A DNA stretch of 64,000 bases from an uncultured Oscillospiraceae bacterium (GTDB lineage: Bacteria > Bacillota > Clostridia > Oscillospirales > Oscillospiraceae). The notes beneath the pieces are model-generated. The model was not told the DNA's origin. It saw nothing but the letters and a program-made list of their open reading frames with translations, and made no database searches. The stretch covers positions 1 through 64,000 of the forward strand of contig CAJURY010000001.1 in the NCBI GenBank assembly GCA_910589155.1. The letters run 5' to 3'. A program made the position numbers and the translations under genes. Below are positions 22,812 through 29,356 of this stretch, piece by piece. Positions within the stretch are counted from its first letter, which is position 1. Every line of letters begins with the position of its first letter.

Positions 22812-24973
22812 AAAAGCATCCTCTGTCCGCCTGCGTCAGCGCGTGGCTTCTGGCGGCTGTTTTATCTCTGAGCGGCACGCTTTGTATCGTCACCTCTTTT
22901 CATCTTGCAATTAACGTCCACTTGCTGGCGGCAGGCTGCATCGCGGTTGGGCTGATTTTTCTCTTTTTGCAGCAGTTCCAGCGCAGCGGTCTTTTATCTT
23001 TCGCTTTCTGGTTTCTGTCTGCCCTCGCCGTGTTCTTTCTCTGGCGAGACGAGCTATGGAACAGCTTCCGCTACGCTGTAACTGTCATTGCCAGCCGGTA
23101 CGCCAAAGGCTATCCCGCCATTCCCGTTCCCGTCTGGCGCACCGTCATTCCCGCAGACAGCGACGCCACCGCAATTTTGCTTCTTGCCGGCGCTTTATTG
23201 TCTCACCTTATGGTATGGACTGTAATGCAGCGTCAGACTGTGATTCCTGCCGTAATTTTTGGAACGTTGAATCTTTCCGTGTGCATGGTACTTTTGAATA
23301 CCGTCCCTGCGCATTTGTTTTTGTTTTCCTTTCTGGGATGCTTTTGCCTGCTGCTTTTGACCCAGGGAACCCGCAGACGAGATGCAAAAGCCGGCGGTAA
23401 GCTGACGCTGCTGCTGACCACTCCCGTTGCCGTGCTGCTTCTGGTGCTTTCTCTTTTGAACCCGGAGGCGGGCTATGTCCGCAGCAATTGGATTGATACG
23501 CTTGAAACAAAATTGATGCAGTCTATCAATCGGCTACCATGGGTGCAAATTGACGAGGCAGGGAATTTTGTCATTAAGCACCCTATCCAGATTTCTCCCG
23601 CCGAAACGACGGATACCTTGGTTTTATCCGGTGTTGGTCCGCTGCTGCAAACCCACACCGCCGTGATGGATGTATATGCCGATGAAACCCGTACTATTTA
23701 CTTGAAAGGCCGCGCTTACTGGAGCTATACCGGCTCCGCCTGGGAGGACTGGCCATCCGGGACGCAGATTCCCAATGCTGAGAACAGCTACATGAGACCC
23801 AACGCAACATGGGATGAAATCCACAAGATCTCTGTTACCAAGCGGAACGCGAACACACAGCTATATACCCCTTATTACGTTTTGCTTCCTGACAGCGGCT
23901 ACGAACTGCACCATGATGCGTGGCTTACCGGGGAAGACAGTCGGGAATTTTCCTTTGAATACGCTGTAGACGTCATGCGTTATAAGGTGGATTCTGTCCT
24001 GGAAGGCTTTGCGGACGAAACAATTCCCACAGAATTTCCCCCGGAGAGAACTTATGTAGAAGGGGAATATGCCCAATTTGTGCGGGAGAATTATACAAAG
24101 CTTCCAGACCATACCCGGCAGGAGCTTTTAAAAATCATTGAAGCGGAAGGCCTTACCACGGTGGAGGACGCGATTGCGTATGTGAAATCCTCCGCAGCTT
24201 ATAGTCTGGACACGCCCAGAATGAATCAAAGTGAAGAAAACGATTTTGTTCTCTGGTTTTTGAAGGAAAGCGACACCGGTTACTGTGTCCACTTTGCCAG
24301 CGCGGCCACAGCCTTGTTGCGCGCTATGGATATTCCGGCAAGATACGTGACTGGTTATGTCGCCCACTGTACGGGAAACACCTGGACAACCGTTACTTCC
24401 GATACCGCTCATGCTTGGGTGGAGTATTTTGACGACGGCGTCTGGCGACCCCTGGAACCAACTCCCGGCGGTCTTGCAGTAACAAGAACCGAGCAGCCTG
24501 TTCACACTGAATCTTCTGCATCTACGGAACCAGGGCAAAGGTACCCCGCTCCCCCTGATTCCACCAGTCCGAGTAGTTCTCACAATACCCCAATTGCAAC
24601 CTTGCCGGAAACACCCCAAGGTCAACTTCATTTTGGCTGGCTCCTAGCGCTGTTACTTCCTCTGGCCGTGTGGCTTGCTGTCTGGCTGCGATACGCCATC
24701 TTGCGTAAAAAACGCCATAACATCCAACACAAAAGCACAAACCGTCAGATTTTGCAGCTTTGGCAAAGAATTGCCCAGCTTTCTGATTTGCTGCATCGTC
24801 CGTTCCCGGAAGAGTTGGAAGAAATCGCTTTAAAAGCGCGGTTCAGCCAGCACAAATCTACCCCGGAAGAAACGGAAGCTGTGCTTGCTTATTGGGAAGG
24901 GCTTGTCTTTGCGCTGCAAAAACGTCCGTGGTATCGCCGCCTGTTTGACCGGTATATTCTTGTATTATATTGA
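22808..24973 (+). CDS. Membrane protein with transglutaminase-like domain
   Basis: A 721-residue protein. The first 220 residues hold about six membrane segments; an extracytoplasmic region follows, with a transglutaminase/cysteine-protease core: Cys in TGYCVHFASAATALLRAMDIPARYVTGY near residue 493, His in DTAHAWVEYF near 535, then VWRPLEPTPG. After a Ser/Thr/Pro-rich linker, a last membrane helix (LHFGWLLALLLPLAVWLAVWL) and a cytoplasmic tail with a DUF4129-like look complete it. The same cassette with MoxR and DUF58 is common; its substrate is unknown, perhaps cell-wall or surface proteins. Start at the ATG at 22808 (AAAGGAGG upstream, ATGA overlap with the previous stop), not at 22712 where the frame opens. 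Confidence 0.9.
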   Translation: MKKHPLSACVSAWLLAAVLSLSGTLCIVTSFHLAINVHLLAAGCIAVGLIFLFLQQFQRSGLLSFAFWFLSALAVFFLWRDELWNSFRYAVTVIASRYAKGYPAIPVPVWRTVIPADSDATAILLLAGALLSHLMVWTVMQRQTVIPAVIFGTLNLSVCMVLLNTVPAHLFLFSFLGCFCLLLLTQGTRRRDAKAGGKLTLLLTTPVAVLLLVLSLLNPEAGYVRSNWIDTLETKLMQSINRLPWVQIDEAGNFVIKHPIQISPAETTDTLVLSGVGPLLQTHTAVMDVYADETRTIYLKGRAYWSYTGSAWEDWPSGTQIPNAENSYMRPNATWDEIHKISVTKRNANTQLYTPYYVLLPDSGYELHHDAWLTGEDSREFSFEYAVDVMRYKVDSVLEGFADETIPTEFPPERTYVEGEYAQFVRENYTKLPDHTRQELLKIIEAEGLTTVEDAIAYVKSSAAYSLDTPRMNQSEENDFVLWFLKESDTGYCVHFASAATALLRAMDIPARYVTGYVAHCTGNTWTTVTSDTAHAWVEYFDDGVWRPLEPTPGGLAVTRTEQPVHTESSASTEPGQRYPAPPDSTSPSSSHNTPIATLPETPQGQLHFGWLLALLLPLAVWLAVWLRYAILRKKRHNIQHKSTNRQILQLWQRIAQLSDLLHRPFPEELEEIALKARFSQHKSTPEETEAVLAYWEGLVFALQKRPWYRRLFDRYILVLY

Positions 24974-25012
24974 TAAAAATCGTTCCCCCGCAGCAGCACG
25001 CTGCGGGGGAAC
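24974..25012 (-). terminator. Terminator after sdpI
   Basis: GTTCCCCCGCAG pairs with CTGCGGGGGAAC; on the minus strand it is followed by GATTTTTATC. It may also act in the other direction after the transglutaminase gene. Confidence 0.8.
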
Positions 25013-25065
25013 ATTCATGTGTTACAAAATGCGTTGCGTTCGGAACGCACTGCTCGGCTCAGGGG

Positions 25066-25707
25066 TTATTTTTGGGATGGATGGCGCTTATAATAAATAA
25101 AGGAATAGGCCACCGGCGCAAAAACCGCGAGAAGCAATACGCCCAAGAAGATCCAGAGATTTTGCCAGTAGGCGGTGAGCAAAATGATGACCCCGGCCAG
25201 TACCATGCACCAGCCTGCAAACCGATGGGTGCGGTTCCAGTTTTCAGGATCATTCAGCGTCCAGGGCAGCTTCAGACCGAAGGTATAATTTTGCTTTGTT
25301 TTTGGCAGCAGGTTGCCCAGTAAAATAAAAAAGACTCCAATCAGCAAAATTACAAAAAAACCAACATTGACTTGAACGCCCATGGCGCCTGCATAGATGA
25401 TAGAAAAAATCAACAGGGTAATGGAGGGGATAATCCAGAACACAAGCCCAAGGGGTTTTGTGCCAATGTTTTTTTGTTTGGGATCGGCGGCGGTCATGAC
25501 GATGCAAAGCAGGTGCAGCGCCGCCAAAATCGCGGGCATTCCAAAAACGGCGAAGGCTTTGCTGCTAAAGCCGTCTGCCTCATTGTTTGCGCCCCAATGG
25601 GTGATGACGGCGCTGGGAAGCTGCTTCCATAGCAGGCAGCCAATGAGCATGGGAATCAAAATAACGAGGGTTGTGATAAGAATTTTCCATTTATTCTGTT
25701 TCAGCAT
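25066..25707 (-). CDS. sdpI: SdpI-family membrane protein
   Basis: A 213-residue membrane protein with about six hydrophobic segments. PSAVITHWGANNEADGFSSKAFAVFGMPAI is the DUF1648 part (residues about 31-60), and NLLPKTKQNYTFGLKLPWTLNDPENWNRTHRFAGW (near residues 132-166) is the SdpI signature. In Bacillus subtilis SdpI protects from the toxin SDP and signals to SdpR. Here no sdpC toxin gene is present; only the ArsR-type regulator precedes it, overlapping by 17 bases. Many genomes carry such pairs, so it may be immunity or a general envelope-stress protein. Confidence 0.88.
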   Translation of the reverse strand: MLKQNKWKILITTLVILIPMLIGCLLWKQLPSAVITHWGANNEADGFSSKAFAVFGMPAILAALHLLCIVMTAADPKQKNIGTKPLGLVFWIIPSITLLIFSIIYAGAMGVQVNVGFFVILLIGVFFILLGNLLPKTKQNYTFGLKLPWTLNDPENWNRTHRFAGWCMVLAGVIILLTAYWQNLWIFLGVLLLAVFAPVAYSFIYYKRHPSQK

Positions 25708-25966
25708 TGTTTTCTCCCTTCAAATCTGCGAGCCAAAGCATGATTTCTTCCAGAACAGATGCGTTTAGCTCATAATAAATAAATTTTCCTTCTCGCTGAT
25801 CCGTGATCAGATCGGCTTCCCGCAACACAGCCAGGTGCCTCGAAATAGCGGCGCTGGTAATGGGAAACTGATTTGCAATGTCTCCAGCGGATAGTCTGCC
25901 TTTTTTCAGCAGGTTCAGAATGCTTCTGCGCACTGGATCGGCCAGCGCGCGTAGGGTTTGCTGCAT
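25691..25966 (-). CDS. sdpR: ArsR-type autorepressor, SdpR family
   Basis: A 91-residue winged-helix repressor: LRALADPVRRSILNLLKKGRLSAGDIA, the recognition helix in TSAAISRHLAVLREADLI and the wing TDQREGKFIYYELN. No metal-binding Cys is seen. The frame is open to 26050, but that part covers the promoter. AGGAGG lies 14 bases before ATG 25966, which is rather far; a CTG two codons upstream would fit the spacing better, so the exact start is uncertain. The gene overlaps sdpI and is flanked by a clear operator. Confidence 0.88.
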   Translation of the reverse strand: MQQTLRALADPVRRSILNLLKKGRLSAGDIANQFPITSAAISRHLAVLREADLITDQREGKFIYYELNASVLEEIMLWLADLKGENNAETE

Positions 25967-25992
25967 ACTCAGTGTGAGGACCTCCTTTTGAT

Positions 25993-26019
25993 ATTTAACA
26001 ATTAACCTAAATGTTAAAT
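25993..26019 (-). promoter_or_regulatory. Putative SdpR operator
   Basis: ATTTAACA (25993-26000) and TGTTAAAT (26012-26019) form perfect 8-base inverted arms with an 11-base centre, just downstream of the -10 box. Confidence 0.7.
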
Positions 26020-26021
26020 GT

Positions 26022-26050
26022 ATTATACACATGGATTGCGGATTTGTCAA
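26022..26050 (-). promoter_or_regulatory. Consensus promoter of sdpR-sdpI
   Basis: On the minus strand TTGACA (26050-26045), 17 bases, TATAAT (26027-26022): a full consensus sigma-A promoter, so the operon would be strong unless repressed. Confidence 0.85.
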
Positions 26051-26088
26051 CTGCTTTCAGGAAAGATTTTGGATTTATAGAAAAATAC

Positions 26089-26117
26089 TTTACAATTTCT
26101 TCTTGGGCAGTTATAAT
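26089..26117 (+). promoter_or_regulatory. Promoter of nfnA-nfnB
   Basis: TTTACA (26089-26094), 17 bases, TATAAT (26112-26117). Confidence 0.75.
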
Positions 26118-26182
26118 AATAAAGTATGAATTTTTCGTCGTATTTGCGTATTCAAATTCAAACAAGGAGAGGAATCGTACAT

Positions 26183-27037
26183 ATGTATAAGATCGTGCGT
26201 AAAAAAGAACTCAACGATGCGGTTACGCTGATGGAAATTGAAGCGCCCTTTGTCGCCAAAAAGGCGAGGGCCGGTCAGTTTATCATCTTCCGCGTTGACG
26301 AACAGGGCGAGCGCGTGCCCCTCACCATTGCCGGCTATGACCGGGAGAAGGGAACCGTCTCCATTATTTTCCAGAAAGTCGGCTTTTCCACCCGCGCTCT
26401 GGGCGAACTGAACGAAGGCGACTTTATTCAGGATTTCGTCGGCCCTCTTGGCAAGCCCACGGAGACCGAGGGCGTGAAGCGGGTTTGCGTGGTGGGCGGC
26501 GGCGTCGGTTGCGCCATTGCGCTGCCTTCTGCGGTTGCGTTTAAGGAAGCGGGCTGCGAGGTTGACGTCATCGTTGGCTTCCGCAATAAGGACATTGTCA
26601 TTTTGGAGGACGAATTTAAGGCCGCCAGCGACAATCTGTACCTCATGACCGACGACGGCTCCTACGGCGAGCATGGTTTTGTCACCGTAAAGCTCCAGCA
26701 GCTTCTGGAAGCCGGCAAGCAGTACGATGAAGTGCTGGCCATCGGTCCCATTCCCATGATGAAGTTTGTCTGCAAAACCACCGAGCCGTTCGGCGTAAAG
26801 ACCATGGTTTCCCTGAATCCCATTATGGTAGATGGCACCGGCATGTGCGGCGGCTGCCGCGTGACCGTGGGCGGCGAAACCAAGTTTGCCTGCGTGGACG
26901 GCCCTGAGTTTGACGGCCATAAGGTAGATTATGATGAACTCATGAAGCGCAACAGCGTTTACCGGGATCGGGAAGCGGAGGTTGCGGAAAAACATACTTG
27001 CCGCATGGAAGCCATGGGCAAGGCGCTGATTAAGTAA
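26183..27037 (+). CDS. nfnA: NfnA-type FAD/2Fe-2S subunit of ferredoxin:NADP reductase
   Basis: A 284-residue ferredoxin-NADP reductase-like protein. The FAD part shows RAGQFIIFRVDEQGERVPLTI; the NAD(P) part shows VCVVGGGVGCAIALP and VLAIGPIPMMKFV; and the C-terminal 2Fe-2S site shows MVDGTGMCGGCRVTVGGETKFACVDG. With the next gene it forms the electron-bifurcating NADH-dependent ferredoxin:NADP+ oxidoreductase known from Clostridium kluyveri and Thermotoga, though sulfide dehydrogenase SudB and dihydroorotate dehydrogenase subunits look alike. The start at the ATG at 26183 follows AAGGAGAGG; the frame opens at 26126. Soluble, cytoplasmic. Confidence 0.88.
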   Translation: MYKIVRKKELNDAVTLMEIEAPFVAKKARAGQFIIFRVDEQGERVPLTIAGYDREKGTVSIIFQKVGFSTRALGELNEGDFIQDFVGPLGKPTETEGVKRVCVVGGGVGCAIALPSAVAFKEAGCEVDVIVGFRNKDIVILEDEFKAASDNLYLMTDDGSYGEHGFVTVKLQQLLEAGKQYDEVLAIGPIPMMKFVCKTTEPFGVKTMVSLNPIMVDGTGMCGGCRVTVGGETKFACVDGPEFDGHKVDYDELMKRNSVYRDREAEVAEKHTCRMEAMGKALIK

Positions 27038-27050
27038 GGAGGAAGCTGCA

Positions 27051-28433
27051 ATGGCAAACATGACTTTGACAAAAACCCCTATGCCGGAGCAGGATCCCAA
27101 GGTTCGTGCCCGGAATTTTGAGGAAGTGGCTTTGGGCTATACGGCTGAAATGGCCATGGAAGAAGCCGGCCGCTGCCTGAACTGCAAAAATCCCAAGTGT
27201 GTGGAAGGCTGCCCGGTAAACGTGCGCATTCCTGAATTTATTTCCAAGGTTGCGGAAGGCGACTTTAAGGCGGCTTATGAAATCATCACCTCCACCAACG
27301 CGTTGCCGGCTCTATCCGGCCGCGTGTGCCCCCAGGAAAGCCAGTGCGAGTGCAAGTGCATTCGCGGCATCAAGGGCGAGCCGGTGGCCATTGGCCGTCT
27401 GGAGCGTTTTGTGGCGGACTGGTATCGGGAAAATGTAAACGCCATGCCGGAAAAGGCACCGTCCAACGGCGTCAAGGTTGCTGTAGTGGGTTCCGGCCCT
27501 GCGGGTCTCACTTGCGCTTCCGATCTGGCAAAGCGGGGCTATCAGGTGTCCGTTTTTGAAGCCCTGCACACCGCCGGCGGCGTTTTGGTGTATGGTATTC
27601 CTGAGTTCCGTCTGCCCAAGGCAATTGTTGCCAACGAAGTGAAGAAGCTGGAAGCCCAAGGCGTAGAGGTTATGACCAACATGGTTATTGGCCGGGTGCT
27701 TTCCATTGACGAGCTGTTTGAAATGGGCTACAAGGCTGTGTTTGTCGGTTCCGGCGCGGGCCTTCCCATGTTTATGCATATCCCCGGCGAAGCGCTGAAG
27801 GGCGTTTACTCTGCCAACGAGTATCTCACCCGTACCAACCTCATGAAGGCGTACACCGAAGAAGCCGACACCCCCATTATGAAGTCCAAGGCAGTGGCCG
27901 TGGTTGGCGGCGGCAACGTGGCCATGGATGGCGCGCGCTGTGCCATGCGCCTGGGCGCGGACAAGGTGTATATCGTTTACCGCCGGGGCGAAGCGGAAAT
28001 GCCCGCCCGGAAGGAAGAGCAGCACCATGCCAAGGAAGAGGGCATTGAGTTTATGACCCTGTGCAACCCCACGGAAATTCTGGGGGATGAGAACGGCTGG
28101 GTTTCCGGTATGAAGTGCATCCGCATGGAGCTTGGCGAGCCGGACGCTTCCGGTCGCCGCCGCCCGGTGGAAATCCCCGGCAGTGAGTTTGTGCTGGATG
28201 TGGATACCGTAATCATGGCGCTGGGTACCAGCCCCAACCCCTTGATTCGTTCCACTACCCCCGGTCTGGAAACCAACCGGAAGGGCTGCCTCCTCGTCAA
28301 CGAGGACGAAATGACCACCCGCGAGGGCGTGTTCGCCGGCGGCGACGCTGTTACCGGCGCGGCTACCGTTATTTTGGCAATGGGGGCTGGCAAAAAGGCC
28401 GCTGCCGCCATTGACGCATATCTGAGTAAGTAA
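27051..28433 (+). CDS. nfnB: NfnB-type flavoprotein, GltD-like
   Basis: A 460-residue protein like the small subunit of glutamate synthase. The N-terminal cluster region has CLNCKNPKCVEGCPVNV and CPQESQCECKC (two 4Fe-4S sites); then FAD binding VVGSGPAGLTCASDLAKRG near residue 145 and NADP(H) binding VVGGGNVAMDGARCAMRLG near residue 285; the end is GVFAGGDAVTGAATVILAMGAGKKAA. Databases often label such proteins gltA/gltD, but the tight link to nfnA (13 bases apart) makes transhydrogenase the better call. Its role would be NADPH supply from NADH and reduced ferredoxin. Confidence 0.9.
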   Translation: MANMTLTKTPMPEQDPKVRARNFEEVALGYTAEMAMEEAGRCLNCKNPKCVEGCPVNVRIPEFISKVAEGDFKAAYEIITSTNALPALSGRVCPQESQCECKCIRGIKGEPVAIGRLERFVADWYRENVNAMPEKAPSNGVKVAVVGSGPAGLTCASDLAKRGYQVSVFEALHTAGGVLVYGIPEFRLPKAIVANEVKKLEAQGVEVMTNMVIGRVLSIDELFEMGYKAVFVGSGAGLPMFMHIPGEALKGVYSANEYLTRTNLMKAYTEEADTPIMKSKAVAVVGGGNVAMDGARCAMRLGADKVYIVYRRGEAEMPARKEEQHHAKEEGIEFMTLCNPTEILGDENGWVSGMKCIRMELGEPDASGRRRPVEIPGSEFVLDVDTVIMALGTSPNPLIRSTTPGLETNRKGCLLVNEDEMTTREGVFAGGDAVTGAATVILAMGAGKKAAAAIDAYLSK

Positions 28434-28446
28434 ACACAATAAATAT

Positions 28447-28489
28447 CCCCGGAAGGAACGCCTGATGATGTTCCTTCCGGGGCTTTTTA
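28447..28489 (+). terminator. Terminator of nfnAB
   Basis: CCCCGGAAGGAAC pairs with GTTCCTTCCGGGG, followed by CTTTTTA. Confidence 0.88.
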
Positions 28490-28744
28490 TAGGGTTGGAA
28501 ATGTCAATTTATTTGGCGCTGTCCCTGATTTTTGAGTTTGCGCCGACCAGCGCCCTGGCGGCAAAAACGGTATGTTTTACCATTGCGCATATCCTCAAAT
28601 AGTAAATTGAAGCTATTTATAATAACCTGCCTGTATCAAAATGCATATCCAAACGTTTCTAAAAATTTGCACGTCCCATAATTTTTCTAAATATATGAAC
28701 TTGTTTGGCATATTACAAAAATTACTTTTCCGGAAGAAAAGTTC
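28490..28744 (+). other. Gap before the feo promoter
   Basis: No supported gene. A 33-codon frame at 28501-28602 (MSIYLALSLIFEFAP at its start) has only a poor ribosome site and could be a remnant of a membrane protein. The second half (28610-28740) is AT-rich without clear structure. Confidence 0.35.
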
Positions 28745-28773
28745 TTGACAAATGCAGGCATTTGATGTATGAT
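28745..28773 (+). promoter_or_regulatory. Promoter of the first feo operon
   Basis: TTGACA (28745-28750), 17 bases, TATGAT (28768-28773). Confidence 0.8.
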
Positions 28774-28780
28774 ATGGCAA

Positions 28781-28800
28781 GGGTTAGCTAAAACTAACCC
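28781..28800 (+). promoter_or_regulatory. feo operator 1
   Basis: GGGTTAG, CTAAAA, CTAACCC: perfect 7-base inverted arms placed at the transcription start. The core TTAG(N6)CTAA recurs at 28819-28832 and 29320-29333. This resembles DtxR/IdeR/MntR-type metal repressor sites, which would block the promoter when iron is sufficient. Confidence 0.7.
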
Positions 28801-28816
28801 TATACTAAAAATTGGC

Positions 28817-28834
28817 GGTTAGCTGAAACTAATT
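28817..28834 (+). promoter_or_regulatory. feo operator 2
   Basis: GTTAGCTGAAACTAAT repeats the core of operator 1 in the 5' untranslated region, 38 bases downstream, before the GGGAGG ribosome site of feoA. Confidence 0.55.
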
Positions 28835-28855
28835 ATAATCTGGGAGGGACAGAGC

Positions 28856-29068
28856 ATGATGCCATTAACGCTGGCGGGCATAGCCGAAGCAAACATCATT
28901 CAAAAGATTTGCGGGAAACCGGAAGTAAAAAAGCACTTGGAAAATCTGGGCTTTGTAGTGGGCGGCACGATTACGGTGATTTCCGTACTGGGTGGAAGCT
29001 TAATTGTAAATGTAAAAGAAGCCCGAGTGGCAGTTAGCAAAGAAATGGCGCAAAAAATCATGATTTGA
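28856..29068 (+). CDS. feoA: FeoA-domain protein 1
   Basis: A 70-residue SH3-like FeoA protein: MPLTLAGIAEANIIQKICG, then VKKHLENLGFVVGGTITVISVLGGSLIVNVKEARVAVSKEMAQKIMI. FeoA assists the ferrous iron channel FeoB at the inner face of the membrane. Two ATG codons in a row start at 28856; GGGAGG is 8-11 bases upstream. A second feoA gene follows after 15 bases, so the operon has two different FeoA proteins. Confidence 0.9.
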   Translation: MMPLTLAGIAEANIIQKICGKPEVKKHLENLGFVVGGTITVISVLGGSLIVNVKEARVAVSKEMAQKIMI

Positions 29069-29083
29069 CAGGAGGCGATGAAA

Positions 29084-29305
29084 ATGAAAACATTGAGACA
29101 GACGTGGATTGGTGAAATCGTCAAGGTTGTGCGGCTTTGTGGAGAAGGCGCTGTGAAGCGGCGCATTATGGATATGGGGATTACCCGGGGGGTGGAAATA
29201 CAGATACGTAAAGTTGCACCCCTGGGCGACCCCATTGAAGTGACGGTGCGCGGTTATGAACTGTCGTTGCGCAAGGCAGACGCTGAAATGATTGTGGTGG
29301 AATAA
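29084..29305 (+). CDS. feoA: FeoA-domain protein 2
   Basis: A 73-residue FeoA protein with VRLCGEGAVKRRIMDMGITRGVEIQIRKVAPLGDPIEVTVRGYELSLRKADAEMIVVE, closer to canonical FeoA than the first copy. An ATG at 29078 is only 2-3 bases from GGAGG (29071-29075), so the ATG at 29084 (8 bases away) is taken as the start. It lies between feoA copy 1 and feoB, which follows after 51 bases holding a third operator-like repeat. Confidence 0.92.
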   Translation: MKTLRQTWIGEIVKVVRLCGEGAVKRRIMDMGITRGVEIQIRKVAPLGDPIEVTVRGYELSLRKADAEMIVVE

Positions 29306-29317
29306 AATTTGCCTATA

Positions 29318-29335
29318 AGTTAGCGAAAACTAATT
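29318..29335 (+). promoter_or_regulatory. feo operator 3, inside the operon
   Basis: AGTTAGCGAAAACTAATT, with the same TTAG(N6)CTAA core as the promoter operators, lies between feoA2 and feoB. No clear -35/-10 pair was seen next to it. Confidence 0.55.
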
Positions 29336-29356
29336 CTGAAAGAGAGGTATAAAATT

